Assembly: GCF_021535045.1 (NCBI RefSeq)
Contig: NZ_CP091056.1
Coordinates: forward strand, 2,418,001 to 2,482,000
Direction: 5' to 3'
From: Ornithinimicrobium sp. INDO-MA30-4
GTDB taxonomy: Bacteria > Actinomycetota > Actinomycetes > Actinomycetales > Dermatophilaceae
DNA: 64,000 nt
Below are positions 38,341 to 48,234 of the stretch, in pieces; position 1 is the stretch's first letter, and each line of letters starts with the position of its first letter. The translations under genes were made by a program, and so were the position numbers. The notes beneath the pieces were generated by a model. That model had not been told where the DNA came from and ran no database searches. It was given only the letters and a program-made list of their open reading frames with translations.

Positions 38341-41118
38341 CTATTCAGCGCGCCAGCGGGGGTAGTTGGCATTCAGCTTGTCCTCAACGGCCTGAGACAC
38401 TGACGTTGTGCCGCCGAGCACCGTGACGTTCTGTGGAGATAGCGTGTCCAACTCCGTCTCAATCACACCGGACAACTCGGGTTGTGGGGTGATCAGCATT
38501 GAGCGCCCTGCGATCCAGCCTTCACCGAGCCCGCCAGCGCATCGGGCCAACGTGAACCAGACGACACATAGGCGTGCGAAACCTGTGGATCAAAGCTGCG
38601 GGCCACCAGCGCCGCCGTGCCATAGCGGTTTGAGCCAGCGAAGCGATCGTCGGCTCCTACCGTGGTTTCGACCGTCGAGGAAACGCTGTTTGGCCCACCT
38701 AAAACAACGATGCGCTCAGGCTGCAGAGCGGCCAACGCATCAAGTGTTGCCTGCGGGACGCTGTCCTTCTCGGTGAGCAGCACCACTCCGTCATCGCGCG
38801 CGGCTGCGGCAGAGCCAGTGAGCGCGTCGGCAAAGGCGGCATCCCCACCATTTGCGATGTAGGCAACCGGTATGCCCGGGTCGCTCAGCAGCGCAATCTC
38901 GGCAGCGGTGTCGTAACGGTCGTTTCCAGCAACCCGCTCCACCGCATACCCCTGAGCGGTCAATTGGTTGAGGACTGTGTTTGAGACCGATGCCTGACCG
39001 CCCAAGACAACGACGTTGGACGGGTTGAGGGAGGTTAGTGCGGCGGCCGTTGCGCTGGGGATTTCACCAGGTTTTGTGAGCAAGATCGGTGCTGGCTCGC
39101 CATTGCTGGTGATGGTGGCCGGAACCAGGCCATTTGCGGCTTGGGCGCTGCCAGCCAAGGCGTCGGCGTAGGTCAGCCCCGATGCCAGGTAGACCGTCTC
39201 GACAGGCCCCGGGAACTCATCGGCAACCAGAGCAGCGGTCTCGAATCGGTTGTTTCCACCCCAACGTTCTACCTCCGGCTTAGCCTGCATGCCTCGAGCC
39301 ACCACAGGTATGCGCACGTCGGCTGCGCTTGGGCTGGTCCAGGTGATAAAACCCGACTGCCATGCTGTGGGTGAGGCCGACATGTTAGCCAACCGAATTT
39401 CTATTTGCTGGGTTGCCCCTGGCGCGATCTCAAATGACTGCGGCGAGAAGCCAACGGCCAACGACGAGGGCCCAGAGTATGCAGCGGTGTAGGTCTGCGT
39501 GGTCGACCCGACGTTCGTCACCGTGCGAGTCACAGTGCGGATATCCGAGGAGGGCAACTTGCCGACCTGGATAGAAGCGGTATTGAGTTGGTACCCAGTC
39601 GTCAGCGATGACTCAAAGTCATCCCAGTCAGCGGGGCCAGCGTCGAAGATCAGTCCAGGCTCAAGGAAAGAGCGCGGTTGCACGTAGCCACTGCCGCCAG
39701 CAAACGGCGCGTTCGTGCTCTGGTAGGACCTGGCCGTCGTTTGCATCGCCGACCGGACAGCCATCGGTGACCAGGTGGGGTGGAACTGCATGATCAAGGC
39801 GCCTAGCCCGGCCACGTGCGGTGAAGCCATCGAGGTGCCTGATTTTTCATCATCTCCGCCGGGGACCGCAGCCCGCACGAAGGCCCCTGGCGCGCCCAGG
39901 TCTGGTTTCAACAGGTTCTGCCTTTCCGCCAATTCGTCGACGGGGCCACGCGATGAGGTGTTCGTGATGTTGCCGAGAGCGCCAGAAGGGCGGTGAGTGG
40001 CTGAAGCGACCGTCGCCACCCATGGCATCCCATTGCTGACAGACCGATTGCGCGGATTGCCAGCGGGGCCGTAGTTGCCGCCAGCCGTGGCAATAAAGAT
40101 GCCTTGGGCCGCGGCGACCTTCATCGCCTCGTCATAAGGGGTGTTGTTGTAGCCGTCATCGCCAGGCACACCGAGGGACATGTTGATGACGTCGACGCCA
40201 TCGGCAACCGCAGCATCTACAGCAGCCAGGATGTCGTCTTCGGCGCACGCTTCGTATTGTCCGAGGGTGCCGACGACCTGCCAACACACCTTGTAGGGCA
40301 CGACCGAGGACGCGGGTGCCATGCCGCTGATCGTTTCGTTGGTGCTGGCCAAGCGCGAGCGACCCGCGGCGATGCTGGCGACGTGCGTGCCGTGGCTCCC
40401 GGTGTCCAGGGGCTGAGTGATTCGCCAGCGGCCAGTGGCCCCTCAGAGAGGGCGCCTGCCGCGAAATAACCGGCCCCGGGGATCTTGTTAGTGCAGGCGC
40501 TGGCTGGCCATCCGGTGGGGTCGGCCGAGTCGCAAATGCCGCTAAAGCCCGTAGGTGCCGAGATGCCGGTGGCGTCAAAGGAGGCGTTGTCCCAGGCCAG
40601 GCCGGTGTCGATCACGCCGATCACCTGGTCAGCGCCGGCTGCGTTGATGCCCCGAGTTGGTCCCACACTCCGCCGGGCTCGTCAAGCCCGAGGAAGCTCG
40701 GGGAGTCGTTGGTGTCGGTGCCCGGGTCTGCGTCGACGTCCTGTTGCGGGACGAACGTGCGAACTGGTGTCACGGAGACAACTCTCGGATCGGTGCCTAG
40801 CTCCAGCACGTCGGCCGTCGACAACTCCGCCGAAAAGCCGTTGAGGGCCGTGTCATAGCGGTGCACCGGCTCCGCGTCGACGGTGTTGAGCACGGCATCT
40901 TGCTGCTGCGTGATGGCATCGCTCGTGACCGGCGCTTGTGCGGCTGGGGCTAATCCCGCTTCGGCCGCGCCGAGCGACGGCTGAGCCAACGTCACGACAT
41001 ACCGGTCCGAAGTGGGTGCTTCCTGGGCCACTGATGCGCCACCGCTGACGCTGGCCGCGACGAGTGCGCCGCTGAGCGCGGCGATCATGGGCCACCGTGG
41101 CCAAATGCGTGAATTCAC
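38341..41118 (-). CDS. Secreted subtilisin-like protease with CWB2 cell-wall-binding repeats, frame broken three times
   Basis: About 926 residues. Signal peptide (MIAALSGALVAASVSGGASV), an inhibitor-like propeptide (about residues 40-130), then the S8 domain: Asp in VIGVIDTG, His in DTGSHGTHVASIAAG (frame break here, CCCCC read as CCCC near 40410) and Ser in KSGTSMASPHVAGL. A fibronectin-like region (TRTVTNVGSTTQTYTAAYSG) follows, then three CWB2 repeats, each with ERWGGNNRFETAALVA-, VERVAGNDRYDTAAEIA- or FAGSNRYGTAALVA-like starts and VVLGGxxSVS ends. Other breaks are near 40665 and 38535. Exported, bound to the wall, and probably a processing or nutrient protease. Confidence 0.9.
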
Positions 41119-41200
41119 TCTTTCAGTTCTACCTCAGACCGGTGACACAAGCGAGAGCGTGACAAGCGGGCGGGTAGGCGAATCAGCGGCGCACACCGCC

Positions 41201-41215
41201 AGTGCGATTCGCACT
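41201..41215. repeat. Perfect 15-base palindrome AGTGCGATTCGCACT
   Basis: AGTGCGA-T-TCGCACT, located between the subtilase start (41118) and DUF2332 stop (41259), next to a second dyad with the same ATTCGCA core. Candidate regulatory site for the subtilase gene. Confidence 0.45.
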
Positions 41216-41220
41216 TGTGC

Positions 41221-41254
41221 GCTCGATTCGCACGTCCAAACATGCGAATCGAGC
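41221..41254. terminator. 12-bp hairpin downstream of the DUF2332 gene
   Basis: GCTCGATTCGCA pairs perfectly with TGCGAATCGAGC around a 10-base loop, starting 5 bases past the DUF2332 stop. Best read as a terminator for that gene, though the shared ATTCGCA core with the neighbouring palindrome leaves an operator possible. Confidence 0.55.
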
Positions 41255-41258
41255 GAAT

Positions 41259-42186
41259 TTATGCGATCGGCGACTCGGCAAAGGCCCAGGTCAGGTCCAT
41301 CTGGGTGCCCAACAGATCCAACTGCTGGAGGTATGCGTTGCGTTGCGTCCCGCTAAGATAATTGAGCACCCAGGAGTTCAGGACGACTGGATGCCCTCGC
41401 GCGCTGCCTCCCGAGCGTGCGCAGCAACATCGTCAATGGCATCTCCGGCAAACACCGGAGGTGGGTGCTCACGGGAAATCTCCAACGCCGCCGCCAAGCG
41501 GGTGAAGCGCTCGGGCTTTTCTGGCCATACGCACGCCTGCAGCCACCTCGCCTGAGCCGGATCGCGGACATTAACAGGAGACTGATCAAGACCGCGTCGA
41601 CCGCTGATGATCGGAATCGCCGCAGGCACTGGTGTCTCAGCGTTGGTCTTGCACGGCAAAATTGCGCTGGAAATGCCATCGGCCGGATCGAGTCCGCCGC
41701 CTGGTTGGTAGCGATACGAATAGCGGTCCAGATTGAGGTTCAGCCCGGCGCTGGTGCCGACATCAAGCAGGCTAAGCGGCCCAACTTCGTCAGCGACGAT
41801 CTTGAGCACCGGCAAAAGCACGGCGCAGCGGCCGATTTCGTTTGTTTGTGTGGTCTGCGTGGCAATCGTGTGGCGGATGCTCGTTGATCGCTCCAGGCAA
41901 AACTCACGAAACGTCGGCCACGGGTCATCATCGCGAGGCTCGGCGGTCACCGATCGATACCAGGCGGCAATCGGGACCGTCAGGTCGAGCAGGATCTCGT
42001 GGTGCACAGCCGCGAACAGCAAGGCACAGACCCGCAGATCGGGGTGTCGTTGGCCAGCAACAAGCCAGCGATCTCGCGGTCTTGCGCTGCAGATCGGGCC
42101 AGCCGCGCATACAAAGGTGCTGTTCTGACCATGTCTTCGCCAAAGTTAGCGAACATTTGCTGCAAGCCGTGCAGGTCGCTGGTCAT
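41259..42186 (-). CDS. DUF2332 domain protein, frame broken twice
   Basis: About 309 residues after restoring bases near 42025 and 41393. Family features: the start AANFGEDMVRTAPLYARLAR-like segment, HHEILLDLTVPIAAWYRSV, LPVLKIVADEVGPLSLLDVG TSAGLNLNLDRYSYRY and a C-terminal DLTWAFAESPIA. The SLLDVGTSAGLNL motif resembles a methyltransferase SAM loop. Function is not established. Start ATG at 42186 (MTSDLHGLQQMF). Confidence 0.8.
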
Positions 42187-42214
42187 ACTGCAGCCTGACA
42201 GATACCAGTGGGCC

Positions 42215-43026
42215 TCAGGGCAGCAGGTGCGACTGACCAGCCAACTCGCGAACCAGTGGCACAACCTCGGCAATCGAGGGCTTGATCCAGGTCGAGCGAT
42301 AGGGGAAGCGGTCGACCTCGCTCTCTTTGGTGGAGCCAGACAACACCAGCACGGTGCGCAGGCCAGCCTCCATGCCCGAGCGAATGTCGGTGTCCATCCG
42401 GTCGCCGATCATGATTGTGCTCTCGGAATGAGCGTCGATCCGGTTGAGCGCACTGCGCATCATCAACGCGTTGGGCTTGCCCACGAAATATGGCTCAACC
42501 CCAGAGGCACGAGTGATGAGTGCCGCCACCGCACCAGTCGCCGGCAGTGAGCCTTCGCTGGAGGGGCCGGTCGGGTCAGGGTTGGTCGCGATCAGTCGCG
42601 CGCCAGCCTCAACGAGGCGAATAGCGCGGGTGATGGCTTCAAACGAATAGGTCCGTGTCTCGCCGAGCACGACATAGTCGGGGTTGCGATCGGTGAGCAC
42701 ATAGCCGACATCGTGCAGAGCCGTCGTCAGTCCGGCCTCGCCGATGACATAGGCGGAGCCGTTCGGCTTTGCGTCGACAGGAAATCCGCGGTCGCCAGCG
42801 CCGAGGTCCAGATGGACTCTTCGGGCAACTCGATCCCGCTGGCTGACAGGCGGGCCTGCAGGTCACGCGGGGTGTAGATCGAGTTGTTGGTCAGCACCTG
42901 GAACCGCGCCCCAGTCGCGGTCAACTCAGCGATGAAGTCGGCAGCGCCGGGCAGTGCGTGCTCTTCGTGGACGAGCACGCCATCCATGTCGGTGAGCCAG
43001 CAGTGCGCAGGGTGCGTTTCAGTCAT
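42215..43026 (-). CDS. HAD-IIA hydrolase (NagD-like), frame broken once
   Basis: About 270 residues after restoring one base near 42780. HAD motifs in order: [16 protein letters not shown] (nucleophile Asp), QVLTNNS (motif II), GKPNALMM with Lys (motif III), and [18 protein letters not shown] (motif IV). The inserted cap places it with the NagD/4-nitrophenylphosphatase group. Phosphatase of unknown substrate. Start at the Met of [10 protein letters not shown] (43026). Confidence 0.85.
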
Positions 43027-43079
43027 GCCTCTATCGTGCCGCATGGAGATGAGAGTTCCCCACCGTCGTGAGACCGGGG

Positions 43080-43913
43080 CTAGCCGCGCTTTCGCGAGGG
43101 ACGCCAGTATGCGCAGGTCCGGGCTTGCCCATCAGGCATTCCTGCCGTGTCGGCTGCCTTTTGGACTGCACGAGTCATCGATATTTCGCCGGTGGCATAG
43201 GCATACCCGTCAGCAGGCCAGGTGATCTGCGGCAAGGCCGCCTTAATGGCGCTACCCGGACGAGCATGCAGGTCATCGCGGGTTAGCCAGGTGACATCCA
43301 TCTGCCCACCGGAGACGGCATCGATCAGCGGTCGCCGGTCCTGCAGCGTGGGCACCTCGAGGATGGCTCGCACCGACGCGGCACCGCTCAGTGAACGAGC
43401 AATTGACTCGACGCCCGGCAACCCGGTCTCATCGGCCAATAGCAGCACATCGCGCCCCGTGGCTCGACTCGCGTCAAAGATCAGGCCCTGGTTGAGCACG
43501 CCGACCTCATCGCCGGGCCAGGTGCGCAGCGCCCATTGGGCGGCTAGGCCTTCGACTCCGCCGCTGACCGGGTTGCGGTGGATGACGAAGTCGATGTCGA
43601 CCTCAACGTTGTTCGCGGCATAGCGAACATCGCGGATCGTGTAGTTGCGCACCACTGGCCGGATGGCTTCATCCATCTTTTGCCAGCGGGTGTACCAGCC
43701 CTCGCACGGACCTTCGGGCAATGACAGCTTTGCTTGGTCTTCACGCCGGATAAACAGCCGAAGCCACTGGTCAAAACCCTGCCCGTGAAACGGCGTCGAG
43801 TCTGCGCAGGTCAAGGTGATCCGCACAAAACTGGGGCAGACCTGGGTTGCCGCCAGCACGCGCATACGCTGCACGTCTGTTCGGGTGATCACGGAAGAAG
43901 TGTCGCTGCTCAT
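43080..43913 (-). CDS. Siderophore-interacting protein (ferric-siderophore reductase)
   Basis: 277 residues, intact. FAD-binding R-x-Y-T motif in VRNYTIRDVRYAA, an N-terminal beta barrel (CPSFVRITLTCADSTPFHG), and a C-terminal NAD(P)-like domain (DVLLLADETGLPGVESIAR, YAYATGE). The family (ViuB/YqjH) reduces ferric siderophores in the cytoplasm to free iron. Starts 8 bases after the binding-protein stop, so it belongs to the iron-uptake transcript. Confidence 0.9.
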   Translation of the reverse strand: MSSDTSSVITRTDVQRMRVLAATQVCPSFVRITLTCADSTPFHGQGFDQWLRLFIRREDQAKLSLPEGPCEGWYTRWQKMDEAIRPVVRNYTIRDVRYAANNVEVDIDFVIHRNPVSGGVEGLAAQWALRTWPGDEVGVLNQGLIFDASRATGRDVLLLADETGLPGVESIARSLSGAASVRAILEVPTLQDRRPLIDAVSGGQMDVTWLTRDDLHARPGSAIKAALPQITWPADGYAYATGEISMTRAVQKAADTAGMPDGQARTCAYWRPSRKRG

Positions 43914-43920
43914 CGGGGCC

Positions 43921-44921
43921 TCACTCGCCTGCGGTGGCGTCTTCGATCATCGGGACAAGTTCGTTGAGGGCATACTTGGTCGCAGCCACCGTGCCCAACG
44001 AGTAGGCCGAGGATAGGTCGCCATCAATGACGACCGAGTGGTCGTCAGTAACGGCCGGGACTTCCTGCCACAATGGGTCCTCGGTGATCTCGGTGGTCTC
44101 AATAAAGATCGGGAAGGCGACGATCAGGTCAGCGTCGATGAGATCTAGGCGCTCACTGGAGATGTCGACTGAGAATCCGCCTTCGTTGGGCTCCATGCGG
44201 CGATCTCTTGGCTCTGCACAAAGCCAAGGTCGGTGAGGAACTGCACCCGTGAGCTGCCCTCAACGTAGGCGCCCCAGCCCTCGCTGGTTTTGGTGGCTGC
44301 TGCAACGCTCAGCCCATCCCACTCGGGGTGCGCTTCGGCCTGGCTGGCGAACTCGGCCTCCAGGTCCGCTAACAAATCGTCGCCGGCCGTCGGTTGGCCG
44401 AGTGCCTCAGCGACCAAGTCGACCTGCTGCTCGGTCGTCGTGAGATAGCTCTCGCCGCCCTCCGGGACTCCCACGGTCGGCGCGATCGAGGACAGTCGGT
44501 CGTAGCGCTCCTGCTCACCCGAGCTCTTGGTGTCCAAGATCAGATCGGGTTCAAGCGCTGCAATCTCTTCGTATGAGGGCTCAAGGGTTTCGATGATGAC
44601 CGGCGCCTCGTCATACTGCCCGTCCATCCACGGACCGACCCCTTCGCCACCGAAGCCCAACCAGTCGCTGGCACCCACGGGCTGGGTGCCCAAGGACAAT
44701 GCGGTCTCGGCGTCGCCCCAGCCGAGCGCCACCACACGCACCGGCTCCTCTTCAATGGTGACGTCGCCAAAGGCGGTGCTCACGGTGGCGGGAAAGCCCT
44801 CGGCGCTTGAAGCCCCGGTGCTTGCTTCGTCGTAAGAGCCGGTGACATCGCTCGATCCGGAGCAGGCAGTGACGAGCAGCAGGGCCGAGGTGGCGGCCGC
44901 GAGAGTCCAAGAACGCTTCAT
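43921..44921 (-). CDS. Iron-siderophore ABC transporter substrate-binding lipoprotein, frame broken once
   Basis: About 333 residues after restoring one base near 44195. Lipobox LLVTACSG after a basic signal peptide; the class III binding-protein fold is shown by VSTAFGDVTIEEEPVRVVAL, IAALEPDLILDTKSS, YDRLSSIAPTVGVPEG and the C-terminal helix SLGTVAATKYALNELVPMIE. Start ATG at 44921 with AAGGAAACG. First gene leftward from the iron box at 44981, followed by the siderophore-interacting protein. Confidence 0.85.
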
Positions 44922-44980
44922 CGTTTCCTTCGATGTGGTGCTGAATGCGAGCGCGGGTGGCGTCGCTCCGTGGTTGGTAT

Positions 44981-45004
44981 TTAGGCAAGCGTAGCCTAAC
45001 CTAA
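44981..45004. promoter_or_regulatory. DtxR/IdeR-type iron box between divergent iron-uptake genes
   Basis: TTAGGC-AAGCGTA-GCCTAA (44981-44999) is a perfect dyad, and CCTAACCTAA at 44995-45004 adds a second half-site; both fit the TTAGGTTAG-type consensus. It lies 60 bases before the binding-protein start on the left and only 6 bases before the permease GTG at 45011 on the right. Iron-loaded DtxR/IdeR should repress both directions. Confidence 0.75.
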
Positions 45005-45010
45005 TGCGTA

Positions 45011-46088
45011 GTGAGCACAGCCCCAACCGAGCAATCAAAGGCACCAGAGGCGACGCCAGTCGTCCCTCTAACTGTGCCTTCAGTGACTGCTGCGCGCCAA
45101 CGGCGCCTGGCCCTGGGGTGGCTGGCGGCCTTGCTTTTGTTGGTCGTGATCGCTGGCGCCAGCGTTGCTATCGGCGCCCGTGACCTGCCGCTTTCTCAAG
45201 TATGGGCGGCGCTACTTGATCGCGAATCCTCCGACGCGGGGACGCTGGTCTGGGAAAGCCGGATGCCACGAACCGTGATTGGCTTGCTGGCCGGTCTGGG
45301 CCTCGGCGTCTCCGGTGCCTTGATCCAAGCGGTGACACGCAACCCCTTGCCGACCCCGGCATTTTGGGCGTCACGGCCGGCTCAGCCTTCGCGGTGGCCA
45401 TTGCCGTGGGCGTCTTAGGCCTGACCTCGCCAGCGCAATTTCAGTGGTTTGCCTACCTTGGTGCGCTTGTCACCACCGTGTTGGTCTATCTGCTCGGGTC
45501 ATGGGGCGGGCGGTCCGCTAACCCAGTGCACTTGACCTTGGCTGGAGTAGCTTTGGGCGCCGTGTTGAGCGGCATCGTGACCGCCATCGTGTTGGCCGAT
45601 CCCGAGGGCTTCAACGCCATGCGTGCCTGGGAGTCGGGCAACCTGCAGGACCGTGGCTGGTCGGGCGTGGCCACCATCGGCAGTTTTATGCTCGTGGGCC
45701 TGATTGTGGCTCTTGCGCTCGGCCCGTCGCTCAACGCGGTGGCCCTGGAGATGACTTCGCGTCAGCCCTGGGCGCCAACATCATCCTGATCCGCACCGCC
45801 GCCGTCATCGCTGTCACGCTATTGGCTGGGGGAGCGACGGCACTGGCTGGGCCGATTGCCTTTGTTGGCCTGATGATCCCGCACGTAGCCCGCCGATTCA
45901 CCGGGCCCGATCAGCGCTGGATTTTGGCCTACACCCTCGTGCTCGCGCCGATCTTGCTGGTCAGTGCAGACATCGTTGGCCGTCTCATGGTGCGCCCCGC
46001 CGAGTTGCCGGTGGGCATCGTCACCGCGTTTATTGGCGCGCCAGTGCTGATCTATTTGGCCCGTCGGATGAAGGTGAACTCGCTATGA
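45011..46088 (+). CDS. FecCD-type iron-siderophore permease 1, frame broken twice
   Basis: About 359 residues after restoring bases near 45355 and 45760. Nine to ten membrane segments; family motifs VWESRMPRTVIGLLAGLGLG VSGALIQAVTRNPL, HLTLAGVALGAVLSGI and the C-terminal AGGATALAGPIAFVGLMIPH VARRF. The GTG start is 6 bases after the iron box, so the transcript may be leaderless. Dimerises with permease 2 and the ATPase downstream. Confidence 0.9.
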
Positions 46089-47137
46089 GTGCGCCCCCAC
46101 AGCAGCGGCCGTCGACCGCGCAGCCCGCCCCGAAGACCTGGTCACGCCGGACCAACCCGCGCGCCACCGTCGTGGCGGGTCTGCTGATCGCTGCCCTGGG
46201 CCTACTCACCGGTGTTGCTGTCGGGGTCGGCGACTATCCGTTGTCGCCGGTCGAGGTCGTGAAGGCCATCTTCGCAGGGGTCGATGGCGGCTTTGCGAGC
46301 ACCGTGGTGTTGGAGTGGCGGATGCCGCGCGCCGTCGCCGCGGTCGCCTTTGGGGCCGCCCTCGGTGTGGCGGGAGCGCTCTTTCAAACCGTGACCCGTA
46401 ACCCGCTGGGATCGCCCGACATCATCGGCTTCACCACTGGCTCCTACACCGGCGTGCTGATTGGGGTTGTGCTGGTGGGGCCATCGTTTTTGTCGACGTC
46501 GATTTGGGCGATGATCGGCGGCCTGGCGACCGCCGCTGTCGTCTATGTCCTGGCTTTCCGGCAGGGAGTCCAGGGCTTCCGGCTGATCATCGTCGGCATC
46601 GGCATCACCGCCATGTTGTCGTCGTTTAATACTTATCTCTTGTTGCAAGCCCAAACCGAGGTCGCGATGGCTGCCTCGATCTGGGCGGCCGGGTCGCTGA
46701 ATCTGACCGAATGGTCCCAAGTTTGGCCAGCGCTGATTTTGCTCGGCGTTCTAGCGCCCGCGGTCTGGTTCCTGGCCAGACCTCTGCGCCAACTCGAGTT
46801 GGGCGACGACTCAGCCAAGGCGCACGGCGTGCCAGTCGAGCCAGCGCGGATGGCGATCATGGCGATTGGTGTTGCTCTCACCGCTGCCGTCACCGCCGCC
46901 GCCGGTCCGATCGCTTTCATTGCCTTGGCGGCTCCGCAGGTTGCTGCTCGGCTGATGCGCACTGGCGGGTTGCCGCTCTTTGGCTCTGCGCTGGTCGGTG
47001 GAGTGTTGCTGTTGGGTGCTGACTTGATCGCTCAACACGTGGTGCCCGCAGCGGTCCCCGTTGGCACGGTCACCGTCGTGATCGGCGGCCTCTATCTGAT
47101 TTATGTCTTGGCCCAACAGGCGAGGAGAAGCGCATGA
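46085..47137 (+). CDS. FecCD-type iron-siderophore permease 2
   Basis: 350 residues, intact; ATGA overlap with permease 1. Same topology as its partner: LEWRMPRAVAAVAFGAALGV AGALFQTVTRNPLGSPDIIG, LIIVGIGITAMLSSFNTYLL and AAGPIAFIALAAPQVAARLM near the end. The long Pro-rich cytoplasmic N-terminus (PQQRPSTAQPAPKTW) is a small peculiarity. Confidence 0.95.
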   Translation: MSAPPQQRPSTAQPAPKTWSRRTNPRATVVAGLLIAALGLLTGVAVGVGDYPLSPVEVVKAIFAGVDGGFASTVVLEWRMPRAVAAVAFGAALGVAGALFQTVTRNPLGSPDIIGFTTGSYTGVLIGVVLVGPSFLSTSIWAMIGGLATAAVVYVLAFRQGVQGFRLIIVGIGITAMLSSFNTYLLLQAQTEVAMAASIWAAGSLNLTEWSQVWPALILLGVLAPAVWFLARPLRQLELGDDSAKAHGVPVEPARMAIMAIGVALTAAVTAAAGPIAFIALAAPQVAARLMRTGGLPLFGSALVGGVLLLGADLIAQHVVPAAVPVGTVTVVIGGLYLIYVLAQQARRSA

Positions 47138-47946
47138 GCGACCCAGTGAAGTCACGACTGTCTGCGCAGAGCGTGACGCTCAGCTATGACAAACGGACGA
47201 TCTCACGCGATCTGAGCGTCGAGATCCCCGATGGCTCATTCACGGTGATCGTCGGGCCGAATGCGTGCGGCAAATCGACCCTGTTGCGCTCGTTGTCGAG
47301 ATTGTTGGCGCCCGGCAAAGGCCAGGTCGTGTTGGATGGCCAAGCAATCGCGTCGATGCGAGCCAAAGAAGTGGCGAAGCAGATTGGCCTGTTACCGCAA
47401 ACCTCGATCGCCCCCGATGGCATCACGGTGGCTGACTTGGTGTCGCGCGGTCGCTACCCGCATCAGGGCTTGATCCGGCAGTGGAGCGCCACCGACGAAG
47501 CCGCCGTCTCTGCCGCGATGGAAGACACCGGCATCACCGAGTTAGCCGACCGCGGTGTTGATGAACTCTCGGGTGGGCAACGGCAGCGGGTATGGGTGGC
47601 GGTCGCCTTGGCCCAAGACACCCCGATCTTGCTGCTCGACGAGCCCACCACATACCTCGATATTGCGCATCAAATCAGTCTGCTCGACCTGTTTGCCCGG
47701 CTGCACCGGCAGGGGCGGACGATTGTGGCGGTGTTGCACGACCTCAACCACGCTGCTCGCTATGGCACCCACCTAATTGCCATGCGCGACGGCGAGATCA
47801 TCAAAGAGGGTCCGCCGGCTGAAGTCGTCACAGAGCAAGGCGTGCACGATGTGTTTGGCCTGCCCTGCCTGGTGATCGATGACCCGGTCACGGGAACGCC
47901 GATGGTCGTGCCCCGCGCGATAGTTGGGGATAGCGTCTCGGCATAA
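47134..47946 (+). CDS. Iron-siderophore ABC transporter ATPase
   Basis: 270 residues, intact; ATGA overlap with permease 2. Walker [11 protein letters not shown]-loop LLPQTS, signature [11 protein letters not shown], Walker [13 protein letters not shown] and H-loop [10 protein letters not shown]. FepC/FecE type. The complete transporter is 43921 (binding), 45011, 46085 and this protein. Confidence 0.95.
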   Translation: MSDPVKSRLSAQSVTLSYDKRTISRDLSVEIPDGSFTVIVGPNACGKSTLLRSLSRLLAPGKGQVVLDGQAIASMRAKEVAKQIGLLPQTSIAPDGITVADLVSRGRYPHQGLIRQWSATDEAAVSAAMEDTGITELADRGVDELSGGQRQRVWVAVALAQDTPILLLDEPTTYLDIAHQISLLDLFARLHRQGRTIVAVLHDLNHAARYGTHLIAMRDGEIIKEGPPAEVVTEQGVHDVFGLPCLVIDDPVTGTPMVVPRAIVGDSVSA

Positions 47947-48151
47947 AATCGGCACTGTCTGGCTGCGTGGGGGCGGTATATGTCAGCGCAATAAGCCTGT
48001 TTTGCCGCGATGGTGCTCCGCTGCCATTTGGTGGGGTTGAGCGCTCGGGCTTTGGTCGCGAGCTGGGCCGCTATGGCATGAAGGAGTTCATGAATAAGAA
48101 GTTGATCCGCACTCAGCCGTGATTGGCAGAATCGTGCTTGTTGCGCACAGG

Positions 48152-48170
48152 TTGAGCGGAATAGACTCAA
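48152..48170. promoter_or_regulatory. HAIR operator upstream of clpB
   Basis: TTGAG-N9-CTCAA with the same spacing and outer G/C as the dnaK site. Just downstream, CTGAG-N10-CTCAG (48187-48206) looks like a second HAIR with one extra base of spacing. This makes clpB the second HspR target in the window. The rest of 47947-48234 shows no gene. Confidence 0.8.
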
Positions 48171-48234
48171 CTCTGGCAAGGTTGATCTGAGTAGACGTAA
48201 ACTCAGACGACCGTGCCAGAGAGGACGGCAATCC

